Positions 43,105 through 51,712 of a stretch of 64,000 nt of DNA are shown in pieces. The stretch lies in contig JBPCXR010000029.1 in the NCBI GenBank assembly GCA_051027215.1, positions 1-64,000 of the forward strand. The letters are read 5' to 3'. Position 1 is the first letter of the stretch. Every line of letters starts with the position of its first letter. Source of the stretch: CALHVX01 sp051027215 (lineage in GTDB: Bacteria; Pseudomonadota; Gammaproteobacteria; Pseudomonadales; Azotimanducaceae). Position numbers and translations under genes: made by a program. The notes beneath the pieces were generated by a model. That model worked only from the letters and a program-made list of their open reading frames with translations, did not search any database and had not been told where the DNA came from.

Positions 43105-43831
43105 TTCCGACCACGCAATCCAGACCCTCGAAGAAGATCCGAAGATAATCCTTGGAGAAGTATTTGCTGAGGTCATAGCCCGGTTCAACAGCTGCGAAGG
43201 AATGCAGCGGCTCTGGGATGGCAAGCTCAATACCGCCCACTATGCGGCCCTCATGCGCGAAGTGTTTCACCACACCAGAGAAAACCCCCAGCTGCAGGCT
43301 CTGGCGACCGTCTACTTTCGTGGCGACCAACGCAGCATGGTGAAACCGTTTCTGCGACACGCCATATCGGAAGTAGGCCATGACCAGCTTGCGCTAAACG
43401 ACGTTGCGTCGCTGGGCTTCGACGTATCGAACACTCCACTGGAGCAACCGCTGCCCTCCACCACCGCGCTGTTGGCCTTTCCGTTCTATCAAATCTACAA
43501 CCACGATGCGGTGGGGTATCTGGGCTATCTATATTTTCTGGAAGCCATGCCTACCAGCTTTGGCGCTGACTACATGAGCACTCTGGAACAGATGGGTGTT
43601 GGCCGACAAGCCATGTCGTTTCTGCAAGACCACACCACCATCGACGTTGGTCATACAAAGGCGATGCAAGGTTATATAGACGCCTTGATCAAAAGTCCCG
43701 CAGAGCTGGACGCGGCTGTATATGCGCTGCGAGTCACCGGCGAGCTCTACAGCCGCATGGTGACCGACGCCTTCGCCAGCGCCGATAACGCTGCCCACTT
43801 TGGCCGCAACCACCAAGAAGCCGCGGCATAG
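43091..43831 (+). CDS. Heme-oxygenase-like diiron oxidase
   Basis: 246 residues, all-helical. Metal ligands expected from UndA and SznF are visible: E57 (or E64), E94-x2-H97 (SEVGH), E151 (YFLEAMP) and H181-x3-D185-x2-H188 (DHTTIDVGH), with spacings close to those enzymes. HDO enzymes use O2 for decarboxylation, N-oxygenation or C-C cleavage; UndA makes terminal alkenes from fatty acids (established). In an acyl context, here between an acyltransferase and a desaturase, a lipid-like substrate is likely (inference). AGGAG before the ATG; overlaps the upstream gene by 14 bases. Confidence 0.85.
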   Translation: MSLHNSDHAIQTLEEDPKIILGEVFAEVIARFNSCEGMQRLWDGKLNTAHYAALMREVFHHTRENPQLQALATVYFRGDQRSMVKPFLRHAISEVGHDQLALNDVASLGFDVSNTPLEQPLPSTTALLAFPFYQIYNHDAVGYLGYLYFLEAMPTSFGADYMSTLEQMGVGRQAMSFLQDHTTIDVGHTKAMQGYIDALIKSPAELDAAVYALRVTGELYSRMVTDAFASADNAAHFGRNHQEAAA

Positions 43832-43840
43832 GAGACGAGC

Positions 43841-44878
43841 ATGACAGTTGAGAGAAACGGTTTAGATGTGAAAGCCATCAATCGGGTGCGCGATGAGCTA
43901 AAAGGCCCGCGACCAGGCCCCTTGCTCCGTGCCATGCTGTTTGACTATGCAGTACTAGCGATATCGATTGGCGCTATGGTCGCGCTCTACGGCAACCTTT
44001 GGTTCTGGGTTCTGCTCCCCGTTGCCTGGGTGGTAATCGCGGCGCGGCAGCACGCATTGCTAGTGCTAATGCACGAAGCGACTCACGGGCTCGCGCATCC
44101 GACACGCTGGGTGAACGAAGTTTGGGGGGAAGTCTTGCTAGCCGCACCAATGCTGGTGAGCATGCACAAGTACCGCAGTGATCACCTTGCCCACCATCGT
44201 CACGCCAATACTGCTGAAGATCCCGACTGGGTACGCAAGCTTGGCAACGCTGATGAAGCACAGCATTGGCAGTTCCCTGTCGCTGGCAACGGATTTGGCT
44301 TCTTGGCGCGCTCGTGGACTCGCAGCATCGCCTACCTACTGCGCTCGTTCACTCATCTTTCCAGTGTGAAAGAGAAAGGCGGAACCCAGCAGGCAGTCGG
44401 CAAAGATGATCTGCAGAAGAACATCGGGCGCTCGCGCCTGGCGTTGTATGTCACGCTGGCGCTGCTGTTAACGCTTTATGGAGGCTGGTGGGCATTCATC
44501 GCTCTATGGCTTGCGCCCATACTATTAGTTCTGCCCATCATTATGCGGCTGCGGAGCATTGCCGAACACTTTGCATTGCCCTACCGCTGCGATCTAAGCG
44601 CTACGCGCACGATTTTGTGCAACCCGCTGGAGCGCTTTCTGTTCGGCCCCCATGGCATCAACTACCACATCGAGCATCACCTGTTGGCGTCGGTATCGTT
44701 TAGCCAGTTACCTAAGCTGCATGCTGCGCTGATGCAGATGCCCGCTTATGCGCAACAGGCCCATGTGAATCATGGCTATTTGCTGGGCCCAAAGAGCCTG
44801 AGGCTGGACATGGTGACAGCCGATGCGGACGCCGTCCCGCAGCTTTCGCCGCTGTCCCAGCAAGCAGGCGCGACTTAG
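43841..44878 (+). CDS. Membrane fatty acid desaturase
   Basis: 345 residues, integral membrane. Three histidine boxes: HEATH (H78, H82), HLAHHRH (H115, H118, H119) and YHIEHHL (H276, H279, H280), the normal set for acyl-lipid or acyl-CoA desaturases/hydroxylases of this superfamily. Starts nine bases after the diiron oxidase stop. Probably inserts a double bond or hydroxyl in the acyl chain used by the operon. Its last 167 bases lie opposite the 3' end of the convergent sigma factor gene, an unusual amount of antisense overlap. Confidence 0.88.
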   Translation: MTVERNGLDVKAINRVRDELKGPRPGPLLRAMLFDYAVLAISIGAMVALYGNLWFWVLLPVAWVVIAARQHALLVLMHEATHGLAHPTRWVNEVWGEVLLAAPMLVSMHKYRSDHLAHHRHANTAEDPDWVRKLGNADEAQHWQFPVAGNGFGFLARSWTRSIAYLLRSFTHLSSVKEKGGTQQAVGKDDLQKNIGRSRLALYVTLALLLTLYGGWWAFIALWLAPILLVLPIIMRLRSIAEHFALPYRCDLSATRTILCNPLERFLFGPHGINYHIEHHLLASVSFSQLPKLHAALMQMPAYAQQAHVNHGYLLGPKSLRLDMVTADADAVPQLSPLSQQAGAT

Positions 44879-45389
44879 CGCGACACAGAACACGATCGAA
44901 GTGTTCCGAGGACAGGCTCAGGTCATCGCAGATGTCCTGCTTGCCTTGGCGGCCGAGCAAATAACGGCGCAATATTTCTTGGTCTCTGGACACGGTCAGC
45001 GCAGCGATGCGGCGGGCCAGCTCGGCGTTGCGCTCATCGCTTAGACGCTGGCCGTAGCCTAGGTCAGCCACTGGCTGCTCAGGCACGCTGGCGCAGGGTC
45101 GCGTGGCCCTGCGAACATCTTCGCGGATCTTGCCGATGTAAAGATTTTTGGCGGTTTGGCGCAGATAACCAGCCAACGAGCCTTCACCGTTTAGGCGCTT
45201 CTGGCGCAGTTTTTCGATCACCACCAGCAGCGCGTCGTGGGTTAAATCTTCGGCCAACATCTCGTCCCCACAGAGCCGGATCAGCATTTGGCGAACGGGA
45301 CGATAGTGAGCGTTCACTAGCGCTTCTTCCACCGCGAGCTGGGCCGGCGCAGTCTCTCCGGACTGCGGCCGAACAGCGCGATTTTGCAT
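44712..45389 (-). CDS. ECF-like RNA polymerase sigma factor
   Basis: 225 residues. Region 2 is seen in HYRPVRQMLIRLCGDEMLAEDLTHDALLVV and LRQTAKNLYIGKIREDVRR, and region 4 in RDQEILRRYLLGRQGKQDICDDLSLSSEHFDRVLCRAKSRLL, which has a good helix-turn-helix. After that, near residue 172, where ECF factors of this size normally end, a further 55 residues of low-complexity composition read through the antisense of the desaturase 3' end. Likely the core is functional and the tail is an artefact of a late stop. No obvious anti-sigma gene adjoins. A GGGGGAACGG ribosome site precedes the ATG. Confidence 0.85.
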   Translation of the reverse strand: MQNRAVRPQSGETAPAQLAVEEALVNAHYRPVRQMLIRLCGDEMLAEDLTHDALLVVIEKLRQKRLNGEGSLAGYLRQTAKNLYIGKIREDVRRATRPCASVPEQPVADLGYGQRLSDERNAELARRIAALTVSRDQEILRRYLLGRQGKQDICDDLSLSSEHFDRVLCRAKSRLLAGTAAKAAGRRPHRLSPCPASGSLGPANSHDSHGPVAHKRASASAQHAA

Positions 45390-45557
45390 CCGTTCCCCCG
45401 AACAGAGTCCTCAATCAAAATCGAGTATGGGCAGCGCCTGCGGCAGTTTCATGCGCACTGAATGATGAAAAGTGATGATTTATGAAGCCGTTCTTAACCA
45501 AGGCTCCCGATGAAATGCTCCCGAGTTAGATACATCAAGTAGGTTGGTGATCCCGCC

Positions 45558-46256
45558 CTAAGCATGGGGTAGCCAACGATAGCCACTACCCCGCTCGGTA
45601 CGAATGCAGTCGAACTCTGGGTCAACCTCGCGAAATTTGCTGCGAATCGCTTTGATGTGGGCCACCACCGTATTCGGTTCGATCGTCACATTCGCCGCTT
45701 GCATCAGCGCTTTGTGACTGAGCACTTGGCCAGGATGGTCTACCAGAGCCCGCAACATCCAGAACTGGGTCAGTGACAGGCGCAAAGGTTGCTGGCGCCA
45801 GGTGGCGACCAGGGTCACGTCGTTAATGGTGAGGTTGTTGGACGCTCGATCCGGCGTACGCTGATTGGAGCGTAAGGCTTCGATGCGCCGGAACAGGGTT
45901 CGGATACGGATGACCAGATAGTCTACCGGGGTGTCCTTGGTGATGTAGTCGTCCGCACCAAGGCGCAGCCCGGAAATTCGATCGACGTTACTGGAATGGG
46001 ACGTCAAAAAGATGATGGGCAACGTTTGCGAGCGCTCTCGTAACCAGGCACAGAGCCCATAGCCCGCCTCTGGGTTAGCGCCCAGTGCAATGTCTAGCAG
46101 CGCGAGATCCGGCAAGGATAACGCCAAGCGCTCCCGAGCCGATGCATCCGTGGCGAATGTTTCTACAACGAATCCTTCGCTACGGAGCATATCGGCATAG
46201 TTTTCCCGAATCACTGCATCGTCTTCGACCAAGGCTATGCGAATCGCTGATGTCAT
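45558..46256 (-). CDS. OmpR-family response regulator, PdsR-like
   Basis: 232 residues. Receiver with E11/D12/D13, phospho-acceptor D55 (LALLDIALGA), switch lysine in ITKDTP, then a winged-helix domain with LSLTQFWMLRALVDHPGQVLSH and THIK-like VVAHIKAIRSKFREVDPEFDCIRT. The phrases ISGLRLGADDY and FWMLRALVDHPG are close to the response regulator of the proteobacterial dedicated sortase system (from memory), but no sortase lies in view. Follows its kinase by 20 bases. May govern the adjacent sigma factor and lipid operon (inference). Confidence 0.88.
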   Translation of the reverse strand: MTSAIRIALVEDDAVIRENYADMLRSEGFVVETFATDASARERLALSLPDLALLDIALGANPEAGYGLCAWLRERSQTLPIIFLTSHSSNVDRISGLRLGADDYITKDTPVDYLVIRIRTLFRRIEALRSNQRTPDRASNNLTINDVTLVATWRQQPLRLSLTQFWMLRALVDHPGQVLSHKALMQAANVTIEPNTVVAHIKAIRSKFREVDPEFDCIRTERGSGYRWLPHA

Positions 46257-46276
46257 TTCTTAGCCTCAATCAGTGA

Positions 46277-47677
46277 TTAGTGCAGTCGAGCCAAGGGCAG
46301 GGTAACGATAAAGCGCGCGCCTTCGGGCCGTTCCAAGCGTACTGCTTGAATGTGACCACCGTGTGCTTGAGCCACCCGTGCGGCAACGAACAATCCCAGT
46401 CCTAGTCTGTGATCGTCGGCATAGGTCGCAGACGTTGACCATAGATCAAACAGGCTATCTAGATCCTGGGGCAGGGCGGCGCCGCGATTGCTCACCGACA
46501 ACTCCACCCAATCAGGGGATTGCGCAAGCGCAAGGCGTATTTCGATCGGCGCTTGGGCATTGCTATGCCGCACCGCGTTGGCCACCAATTTGTCGAGTAG
46601 CTGGGTAACGCGAAAGGGTTGGCCACTCACGCTCAGGTTGTGGGTACGTTGCACTTCAAACAACTTCTCAGAGTACTGATCTCGATAATCCGTAACACAC
46701 TCGGCAACCAATAAGGAGAGGTCAAACACTTCCCGCTCTTCAGACTTCAAAGCATCTTCAACAGACGATGCATCGGAAGTTTCGTTTAACATAAGCTGCA
46801 TGCGCTCTAGGCTTTCACGTGCACGTCCCAAGTACTCCGCTTGCCGATCGGAGAACCTTTCTACCAACTGTAGCGAGGTTCTTGCACCCACCAGTTGGTT
46901 ACTTAACTCGTGACGCAGAAAGCGCGCCAGGTTTTGATACCAGCTGGCCCGTTCTTCTCGAATCTGTTGGCGATCCGCTAGTGACTGCTTGAGCTGCTGT
47001 TGACCCATAAACAGTGAACGCTGCTGTCTTTCTCTCTGATAACTGCTGAACAACAGAATCCCATGTATGGCAGCAAAGCCTGCGATGATGCTCACCCGTT
47101 GGTGTGACTCCAGTTCAAACTGGCTGAACGAGGCCGCAATCGCCGCAAGTGCGAACAGCGACCCAAGCAAAGAGATCCGAAACGGAATACGCAACAGCAC
47201 CAGCTGAAACAGTGCCAGCTGCACCAACAATAGCAGCAGGTAACTCAGCGCTTGCACGTCCAGCTGTGGCAGCAACCGGGTAAAGAAGCCAGTCATCACG
47301 CACAGCGTGAACGTCATCAAAACAAACACCAGTTCGCCGCGTTCACTTAACCAGGAGACGGCGAGCACCGCCACACACAACGGAATCATCACCAACCAGC
47401 GAAACCAGAAGATCTGCGCAATGACATCCTTGGAAAAGTAATGCACATCCAATTGGGAAAAGGCGAGCAGCAGCACTATGGCCAACGCCACTGAAGCGCG
47501 AATTTGTCGAAGCGATGAGCGATACCACTCCTGCCGGAATTGCTGTTCCAGCTCGACGCTGTGAAAAGGGACTTGTAGTTCGGCCACCGGCGGATGGTAC
47601 GTTCGCAGTCGATCAAGTTCCACAGCACACGCTTCTGATTTACACGCGAACGCACACCAAGCGCCACTTTGGATCAT
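46277..47677 (-). CDS. Sensor histidine kinase with multi-span membrane region
   Basis: About 466 residues. Six or more membrane spans from about residue 60 to 225 without a large periplasmic domain, a coiled-coil linker (QRERQQRSLFMGQQQLKQSLADR), an atypical H-box FLRHELSNQLVG in place of HELKTPL, and an ATPase domain with LVANAVRHS and LGLGLFVA. Likely senses a membrane-associated or lipophilic signal. Paired with the response regulator 20 bases downstream. ATG 47677 chosen; a longer in-frame start overlaps the divergent gene and reads poorly. Confidence 0.85.
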   Translation of the reverse strand: MIQSGAWCAFACKSEACAVELDRLRTYHPPVAELQVPFHSVELEQQFRQEWYRSSLRQIRASVALAIVLLLAFSQLDVHYFSKDVIAQIFWFRWLVMIPLCVAVLAVSWLSERGELVFVLMTFTLCVMTGFFTRLLPQLDVQALSYLLLLLVQLALFQLVLLRIPFRISLLGSLFALAAIAASFSQFELESHQRVSIIAGFAAIHGILLFSSYQRERQQRSLFMGQQQLKQSLADRQQIREERASWYQNLARFLRHELSNQLVGARTSLQLVERFSDRQAEYLGRARESLERMQLMLNETSDASSVEDALKSEEREVFDLSLLVAECVTDYRDQYSEKLFEVQRTHNLSVSGQPFRVTQLLDKLVANAVRHSNAQAPIEIRLALAQSPDWVELSVSNRGAALPQDLDSLFDLWSTSATYADDHRLGLGLFVAARVAQAHGGHIQAVRLERPEGARFIVTLPLARLH

Positions 47678-47752
47678 GGGCGACGCAGCGCGACGATTTG
47701 GTCTACCATAATCCACTGGAAAGTCGGCAATCTGATTGCAGGAGCGGTAGGC

Positions 47753-48526
47753 GTGGCAAAACGCATCAAAGATATCAACCAAGCAGTTCGTGAAGTCTGC
47801 ATGAGCTTTCCCGAAGTGGAAGAAGTCGAAGCTCATGGCTCACCGGATTTTCGCGTCGCAGGCAAGACTTTTGCCACTTACACCATTAACCACCATGGCG
47901 ACGGCAACATCGCCCTATGGCTGCGCATGCCACCCGGTGGCCAACAGTACTACGTGGAGAACGAACCGGATCAATACTTTGTGCCTGCCTATGTTGGCCC
48001 AAAGGGTTGGTTGGGTGTGCACCTGGATCGCAAGCTCAGTTGGAAGGGCATTGCGGCGCGAGTGCGCAGCGCCTACGAAGAAGTTGCCCCCAAATCCCTG
48101 AGCGAACGCATCGGTGAAACCATAGACATCGTGCCGCCAAGCATCACGCTGAAGCAGGAAGACTTCGATCCGCTGGGAGTGCCTAAGCACGCCAAACGGC
48201 TAGACGGCCTGCGCAAGCGTTGTCTGCAGCTGCCCGAGGTCAGCGAGAGCACCAGCTTTGGCAACCCGGTTTGGCGTGCCGGTAAGAAAACATTCGTAAC
48301 CGCCTACGCCAACAAGAAGCAGATCTACTACAGCTTCTGGGTCGGCGTAGAGAACCAGCCCCACTACGACATGGATCCACGCTTCCACATTCCTGCATAC
48401 ACCGGTCATAACGGCTGGATCAGTTTGAATGTGACAAAAGATTGCCACTGGCCAGAAGTAGAATCGCTTATTGATACCAGCTACCGACACTTCGCCTTAA
48501 AGCGCATGCTCAAAGCCCTCGCTTGA
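47753..48526 (+). CDS. Tandem MmcQ/YjbR-domain protein, GTG start
   Basis: 257 residues made of two YjbR-like units: VREVCMSFPEVEEVEAHGSPDFRVAGKTF at the N-terminal half and LRKRCLQLPEVSESTSFGNPVWRAGKKTF from about residue 150. Both have the CxxxPEV(E/S)E... W/F-R-x-xGK(T)F pattern; a normal family member has one. The family is called DNA-binding from a structural fold, with no firm role. AGGAG eight bases before GTG 47753 supports the start. Divergent from the kinase gene with a 75-base gap. Confidence 0.82.
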   Translation: MAKRIKDINQAVREVCMSFPEVEEVEAHGSPDFRVAGKTFATYTINHHGDGNIALWLRMPPGGQQYYVENEPDQYFVPAYVGPKGWLGVHLDRKLSWKGIAARVRSAYEEVAPKSLSERIGETIDIVPPSITLKQEDFDPLGVPKHAKRLDGLRKRCLQLPEVSESTSFGNPVWRAGKKTFVTAYANKKQIYYSFWVGVENQPHYDMDPRFHIPAYTGHNGWISLNVTKDCHWPEVESLIDTSYRHFALKRMLKALA

Positions 48527-48560
48527 GGCCGGAATAGAAGGCAGCAATGGTCGTGGCACG

Positions 48561-49010
48561 GTGAACAACACATCTACACTCTGGGATCACCCCGACCCGT
48601 TTGTTATAGAAATAACAGTTAAGCCAGAGTGGATCGACGCTCTTGGCCACACTAACAACCTCTACTACTTAGATTGGCTGCAACGCTGTGCCTGGCAACA
48701 CTCCAAGCATCGGGGTTTTGGCGAGCAACAAATGGTTGAACTCGGCAAAGCCATGGCGGTACGCGAAACCCACATGCGCTATCTGCGTGCCACCTTCGCT
48801 GGCGACCAGTTGCTGGTTGGCGATTGGATGACGGCTTGCGATGCGAAGCTACGAGCCACCCGCAACTTTCAGATTCTGCGACCCGCCGATCGCAGCGTGA
48901 TCATGCGGGCTCAAATCGACTACGTCTGCATAAATATCGAAAGCGGCAAACCCACCAGGATGACCGCAGAGTTCATACGAGCCTATGCCGACGACGTGCG
49001 CGACCGCTAG
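48561..49010 (+). CDS. Acyl-CoA thioesterase (4HBT, YbgC-like), GTG start
   Basis: 149 residues, hot-dog fold. WIDALGHTNNLYYLDWLQRCAW carries the D-x-x-G-H-x-N-N catalytic stretch of 4-hydroxybenzoyl-CoA-type thioesterases, and MAVRETHMRYLRATFAGDQLLV continues the sheet. Cytosolic; hydrolyses an acyl-CoA of unknown chain. The GTG at 48561 is not preceded by a strong ribosome site. Starts 34 bases after the YjbR gene and may be co-transcribed. Confidence 0.85.
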   Translation: MNNTSTLWDHPDPFVIEITVKPEWIDALGHTNNLYYLDWLQRCAWQHSKHRGFGEQQMVELGKAMAVRETHMRYLRATFAGDQLLVGDWMTACDAKLRATRNFQILRPADRSVIMRAQIDYVCINIESGKPTRMTAEFIRAYADDVRDR

Positions 49011-49130
49011 CTTGGAACATCGCACCGGCAGGCCCAGCAGGTTGTCCCAGGGGATTCCTTTGCCGGGTCCCGCGCAAAACAGTAAGCTCCAACGTCTGCA
49101 CTAGGATCTGCGAAAATAGGACCTCATCAG

Positions 49131-50342
49131 GTGAGCCAAAAACTAACAGCCGGCGAGTTGCGCAGCCGCAATGACCAAATGTTGTACGACACGCTGCTTA
49201 AGAACCGATCGGTAAAGCGTGCCAACGACCACATCACCAGAATGGAGGAAGACAATCCGTACAGCCTGCGCCGTCGGCTGCTAGCCACCAGCGTCCGCTT
49301 AAGCTCACGAATGGCGCCTGATTTACACCACATGGCCAACGACTGTGTGGAGAAGCTGCAGATGGAAACGCCGCTGGAGCTATACGCCTTTGCCAGCCCA
49401 ACCTACAACGCCATGTGTTTCAAGCCGGAAGATGGTCGATTGTTCGTCATGTTCGCCTCCAGCTTGCTCGAGGCGTTCGATGAAAACGAGTTGAAGTTCG
49501 TGGTCGGTCACGAACTCGGGCATCACGTCTACCGTCACCACGACATACCCATCGGTTACATCCTCAATGGTAAATCCAAGGTGGACCCACGTCTGGCGTT
49601 GTCGTTGTTCACCTGGTCGCGCTACGCAGAAATCTCCGCGGATCGAGCCGGAGCCCACTGTGCCGATGACATAGAAGCCGTCTCCAGAGCGCTGTTTAAG
49701 TTGGCATCTGGCCTCTCTGGCAAAACCATACAGTTCAGCCTGGATGATTTTCTTCGCCAAGTCGACGAAATGCAGATTCTCGACGGCGAGCCCAGCGAAA
49801 AATCGCCACGGGAAGATTGGTTTAGTACCCACCCGTTCAGTCCACTGCGAGTCAAAGCGCTACAACTCTACGATCAGTCTATTCTGGCGCATCCCGACGG
49901 CCGCTCCCTCGACGAATTAGAGGTCGGTGTGCAGGGCCTCATGAGCTTGATGGAGCCTAGCTACATGGAAGGCCGCACCGATACAGCGGAGGCGATGCGC
50001 CGACTGCTGTTTGCTGGGGCTCTCGTTGTTGCCAACGCAGATGGCAATATCAGCGAAGAAGAGATCGCCGTGTTCGAGAAATTCTTCGGCAAGGGTGCTT
50101 ACAGCGACGAGCTAAATATTGAGAGCATCGAAACAGAACTGCCCAGTCGCATGCAGTCCGTCAAAGAACAGGCAAGCGTTTCGCAACGCATGCAAGTCCT
50201 GCGAGATCTATGCCTGGTAGCACGAGCCGAGGGTCACGACCGCGATTTCGAACGCGCTAAACTCTACGAAATCGCCGGCGGACTGGACGTGCCGGAAACC
50301 TTCGTGGAGCAGTCCATGTGCAGTAGCCTGGAACCCGACTAG
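49131..50342 (+). CDS. M48 metalloprotease fused to a TerB-like domain, GTG start
   Basis: 403 residues. The protease half has GHELGHH (H127, E128, H131) and YAEISADRAG with the third ligand. From about residue 285 a helical TerB-like domain follows: AGALVVANADGNISEEEIAVFEKFF, with the ADGxIxxEE acidic metal-binding pattern of tellurite-resistance proteins. No signal or membrane span is apparent, so a cytosolic location is expected, unlike most M48 proteases. Such fusions probably couple proteolysis to metal or stress sensing (inference). Confidence 0.85.
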   Translation: MSQKLTAGELRSRNDQMLYDTLLKNRSVKRANDHITRMEEDNPYSLRRRLLATSVRLSSRMAPDLHHMANDCVEKLQMETPLELYAFASPTYNAMCFKPEDGRLFVMFASSLLEAFDENELKFVVGHELGHHVYRHHDIPIGYILNGKSKVDPRLALSLFTWSRYAEISADRAGAHCADDIEAVSRALFKLASGLSGKTIQFSLDDFLRQVDEMQILDGEPSEKSPREDWFSTHPFSPLRVKALQLYDQSILAHPDGRSLDELEVGVQGLMSLMEPSYMEGRTDTAEAMRRLLFAGALVVANADGNISEEEIAVFEKFFGKGAYSDELNIESIETELPSRMQSVKEQASVSQRMQVLRDLCLVARAEGHDRDFERAKLYEIAGGLDVPETFVEQSMCSSLEPD

Positions 50343-50354
50343 TGCCTGCAGCGC

Positions 50355-51188
50355 TCAATCTGGCACTGGCGCATGCTCTGCATCGACAGTACCAGCAACG
50401 CGCTGCGCGAAAAACTCGATAACACGACGCTCTACTTCGCGCGTCGGCCCTTCTGGATCAGCATCGTTCAAATGCACGGTTAACACCGAGTGCGGCGCCA
50501 TTCGCTCGTCAGGCGCTGCGTCATCTGGGCTCAACTCTACGGCTTCGAAGCGATCACCGAAGGTATTCTTGAGCATCGCAAAGCGCTCCGGCGGTACAAA
50601 TGGATCACCGTGAAAGCGTAAGCCCAACATGCTCAGGTCCTCGCTGTCCAGGCGCTCCCGAGCCCTGCGCATCTCCTCGGCTGAGGCATCTATGGCGCAA
50701 CGTCGTTTTGCAGCCCCAGGTCCAAACGGCAGCGGCAACGAGGGTTGCGATAGCACAGGCGCAACCACCGCCGGCTCAGTCATCATCGCCAAGGCAAAAC
50801 CGCCGGTAAAACACATGCCCACCGCGCCGACTCCGGCGCCACCACAGTCTGCGTGAACCTTGCGCGCCAAGGCCCGCAGCCAGTCAACTATGGGACTGGA
50901 TCGATCTGTCGCCCAGACACTGAACTCCCGACGAATGCAGATGCCTTTTAACATTTCCTTCGCCGTGTAGGCGCCGCTGATAGGGCGCTCCGGCTCGCCG
51001 AACAAACTCGGTAGAAAAACCGTCATGCCGCACTCGGCGACCCGGTTCGCGAAGCGCACAACCAACGGATGCAGCCCCGGCATCTCGTGCATGATGATCA
51101 CTCCTGGACCCGAGCCTTTGCGATACACCGGTCGCCGCCATGCGCCCCACTGGAAATCAGATTCGTGGTAATCCGCAAGTGCGCTCAT
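50355..51188 (-). CDS. Dienelactone hydrolase family protein
   Basis: 277 residues. Alpha/beta hydrolase of the DLH subtype: IIMHEMPGLHP carries the glutamate E35, and the nucleophile is cysteine C126 in GMCFTGG, as in carboxymethylenebutenolidase rather than serine. Aromatic-ring degradation or a related lactone is the likely substrate. The C-terminus has no clear DLH histidine that I could place with confidence. Convergent with the M48-TerB gene. Confidence 0.85.
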   Translation of the reverse strand: MSALADYHESDFQWGAWRRPVYRKGSGPGVIIMHEMPGLHPLVVRFANRVAECGMTVFLPSLFGEPERPISGAYTAKEMLKGICIRREFSVWATDRSSPIVDWLRALARKVHADCGGAGVGAVGMCFTGGFALAMMTEPAVVAPVLSQPSLPLPFGPGAAKRRCAIDASAEEMRRARERLDSEDLSMLGLRFHGDPFVPPERFAMLKNTFGDRFEAVELSPDDAAPDERMAPHSVLTVHLNDADPEGPTREVERRVIEFFAQRVAGTVDAEHAPVPD

Positions 51189-51235
51189 TTATGCAGCTCC
51201 TATTGATCGAGGTTGTCAGTTAGCTGATCTCAACA

Positions 51236-51712
51236 CTACAGCCACTTTATGCATCGTTGAATTTCGCTTTGATAGCCACTGGCCTCGTAGAGGCGATGAG
51301 CACGCTGGTTCTCGTTGAACACATGTAACGTTATCGACTGCGCGCCCTTAGCTTTGGCCGCTGTTTCTGCCTGCACCAACAGCTGTCGGCCCACCCCGCG
51401 ACCTTCAAAGCCATCAGCCACCACCAAGACTTCCAGGTGAGCACCAGGATCGTGACCGGTAAACTCTGGCTGCAAGGTAACCAGGGCAAAACCCGCGACT
51501 GCTGCCTGCTCAGCATCTTCCGCTACCAGCAGCAAGCACTGGGGCGCTTGGCCGGCTAGGTGAGCTTTGACCAGCTGCGCATCACCGTGCCAAAGGTCCT
51601 CGGGCCTGCGCCGAGGAGACAGCTTGAACTGCGCAAGCCGCGGTAGCAGAGCCAACAACGCTGCTTCGTCCGCGGGGCGCCCGCGGCGAATACGAATGCC
51701 CTGGTTCTTCAT
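51236..51712 (-). CDS. GNAT family N-acetyltransferase
   Basis: 158 residues. RIRRGRPADEAALLALLPRLAQF at the start, VLVVADGFEGRGVGRQLLVQAE with the acetyl-CoA loop (GRGVGRQL), and LHVFNENQRAHRLYEASGY near the end are the full GNAT set. Acetylates an amine, perhaps a metabolite or antibiotic. Cytosolic, single gene, 47 bases from the dienelactone hydrolase on the same strand. Confidence 0.88.
   Translation of the reverse strand: MKNQGIRIRRGRPADEAALLALLPRLAQFKLSPRRRPEDLWHGDAQLVKAHLAGQAPQCLLLVAEDAEQAAVAGFALVTLQPEFTGHDPGAHLEVLVVADGFEGRGVGRQLLVQAETAAKAKGAQSITLHVFNENQRAHRLYEASGYQSEIQRCIKWL

Noticed and set aside
44712..44865. The last 55 residues of the sigma factor as a functional domain
   Set aside because: Composition is antisense-like to the desaturase and no fold is visible, so I treat it as run-on coding rather than a domain.
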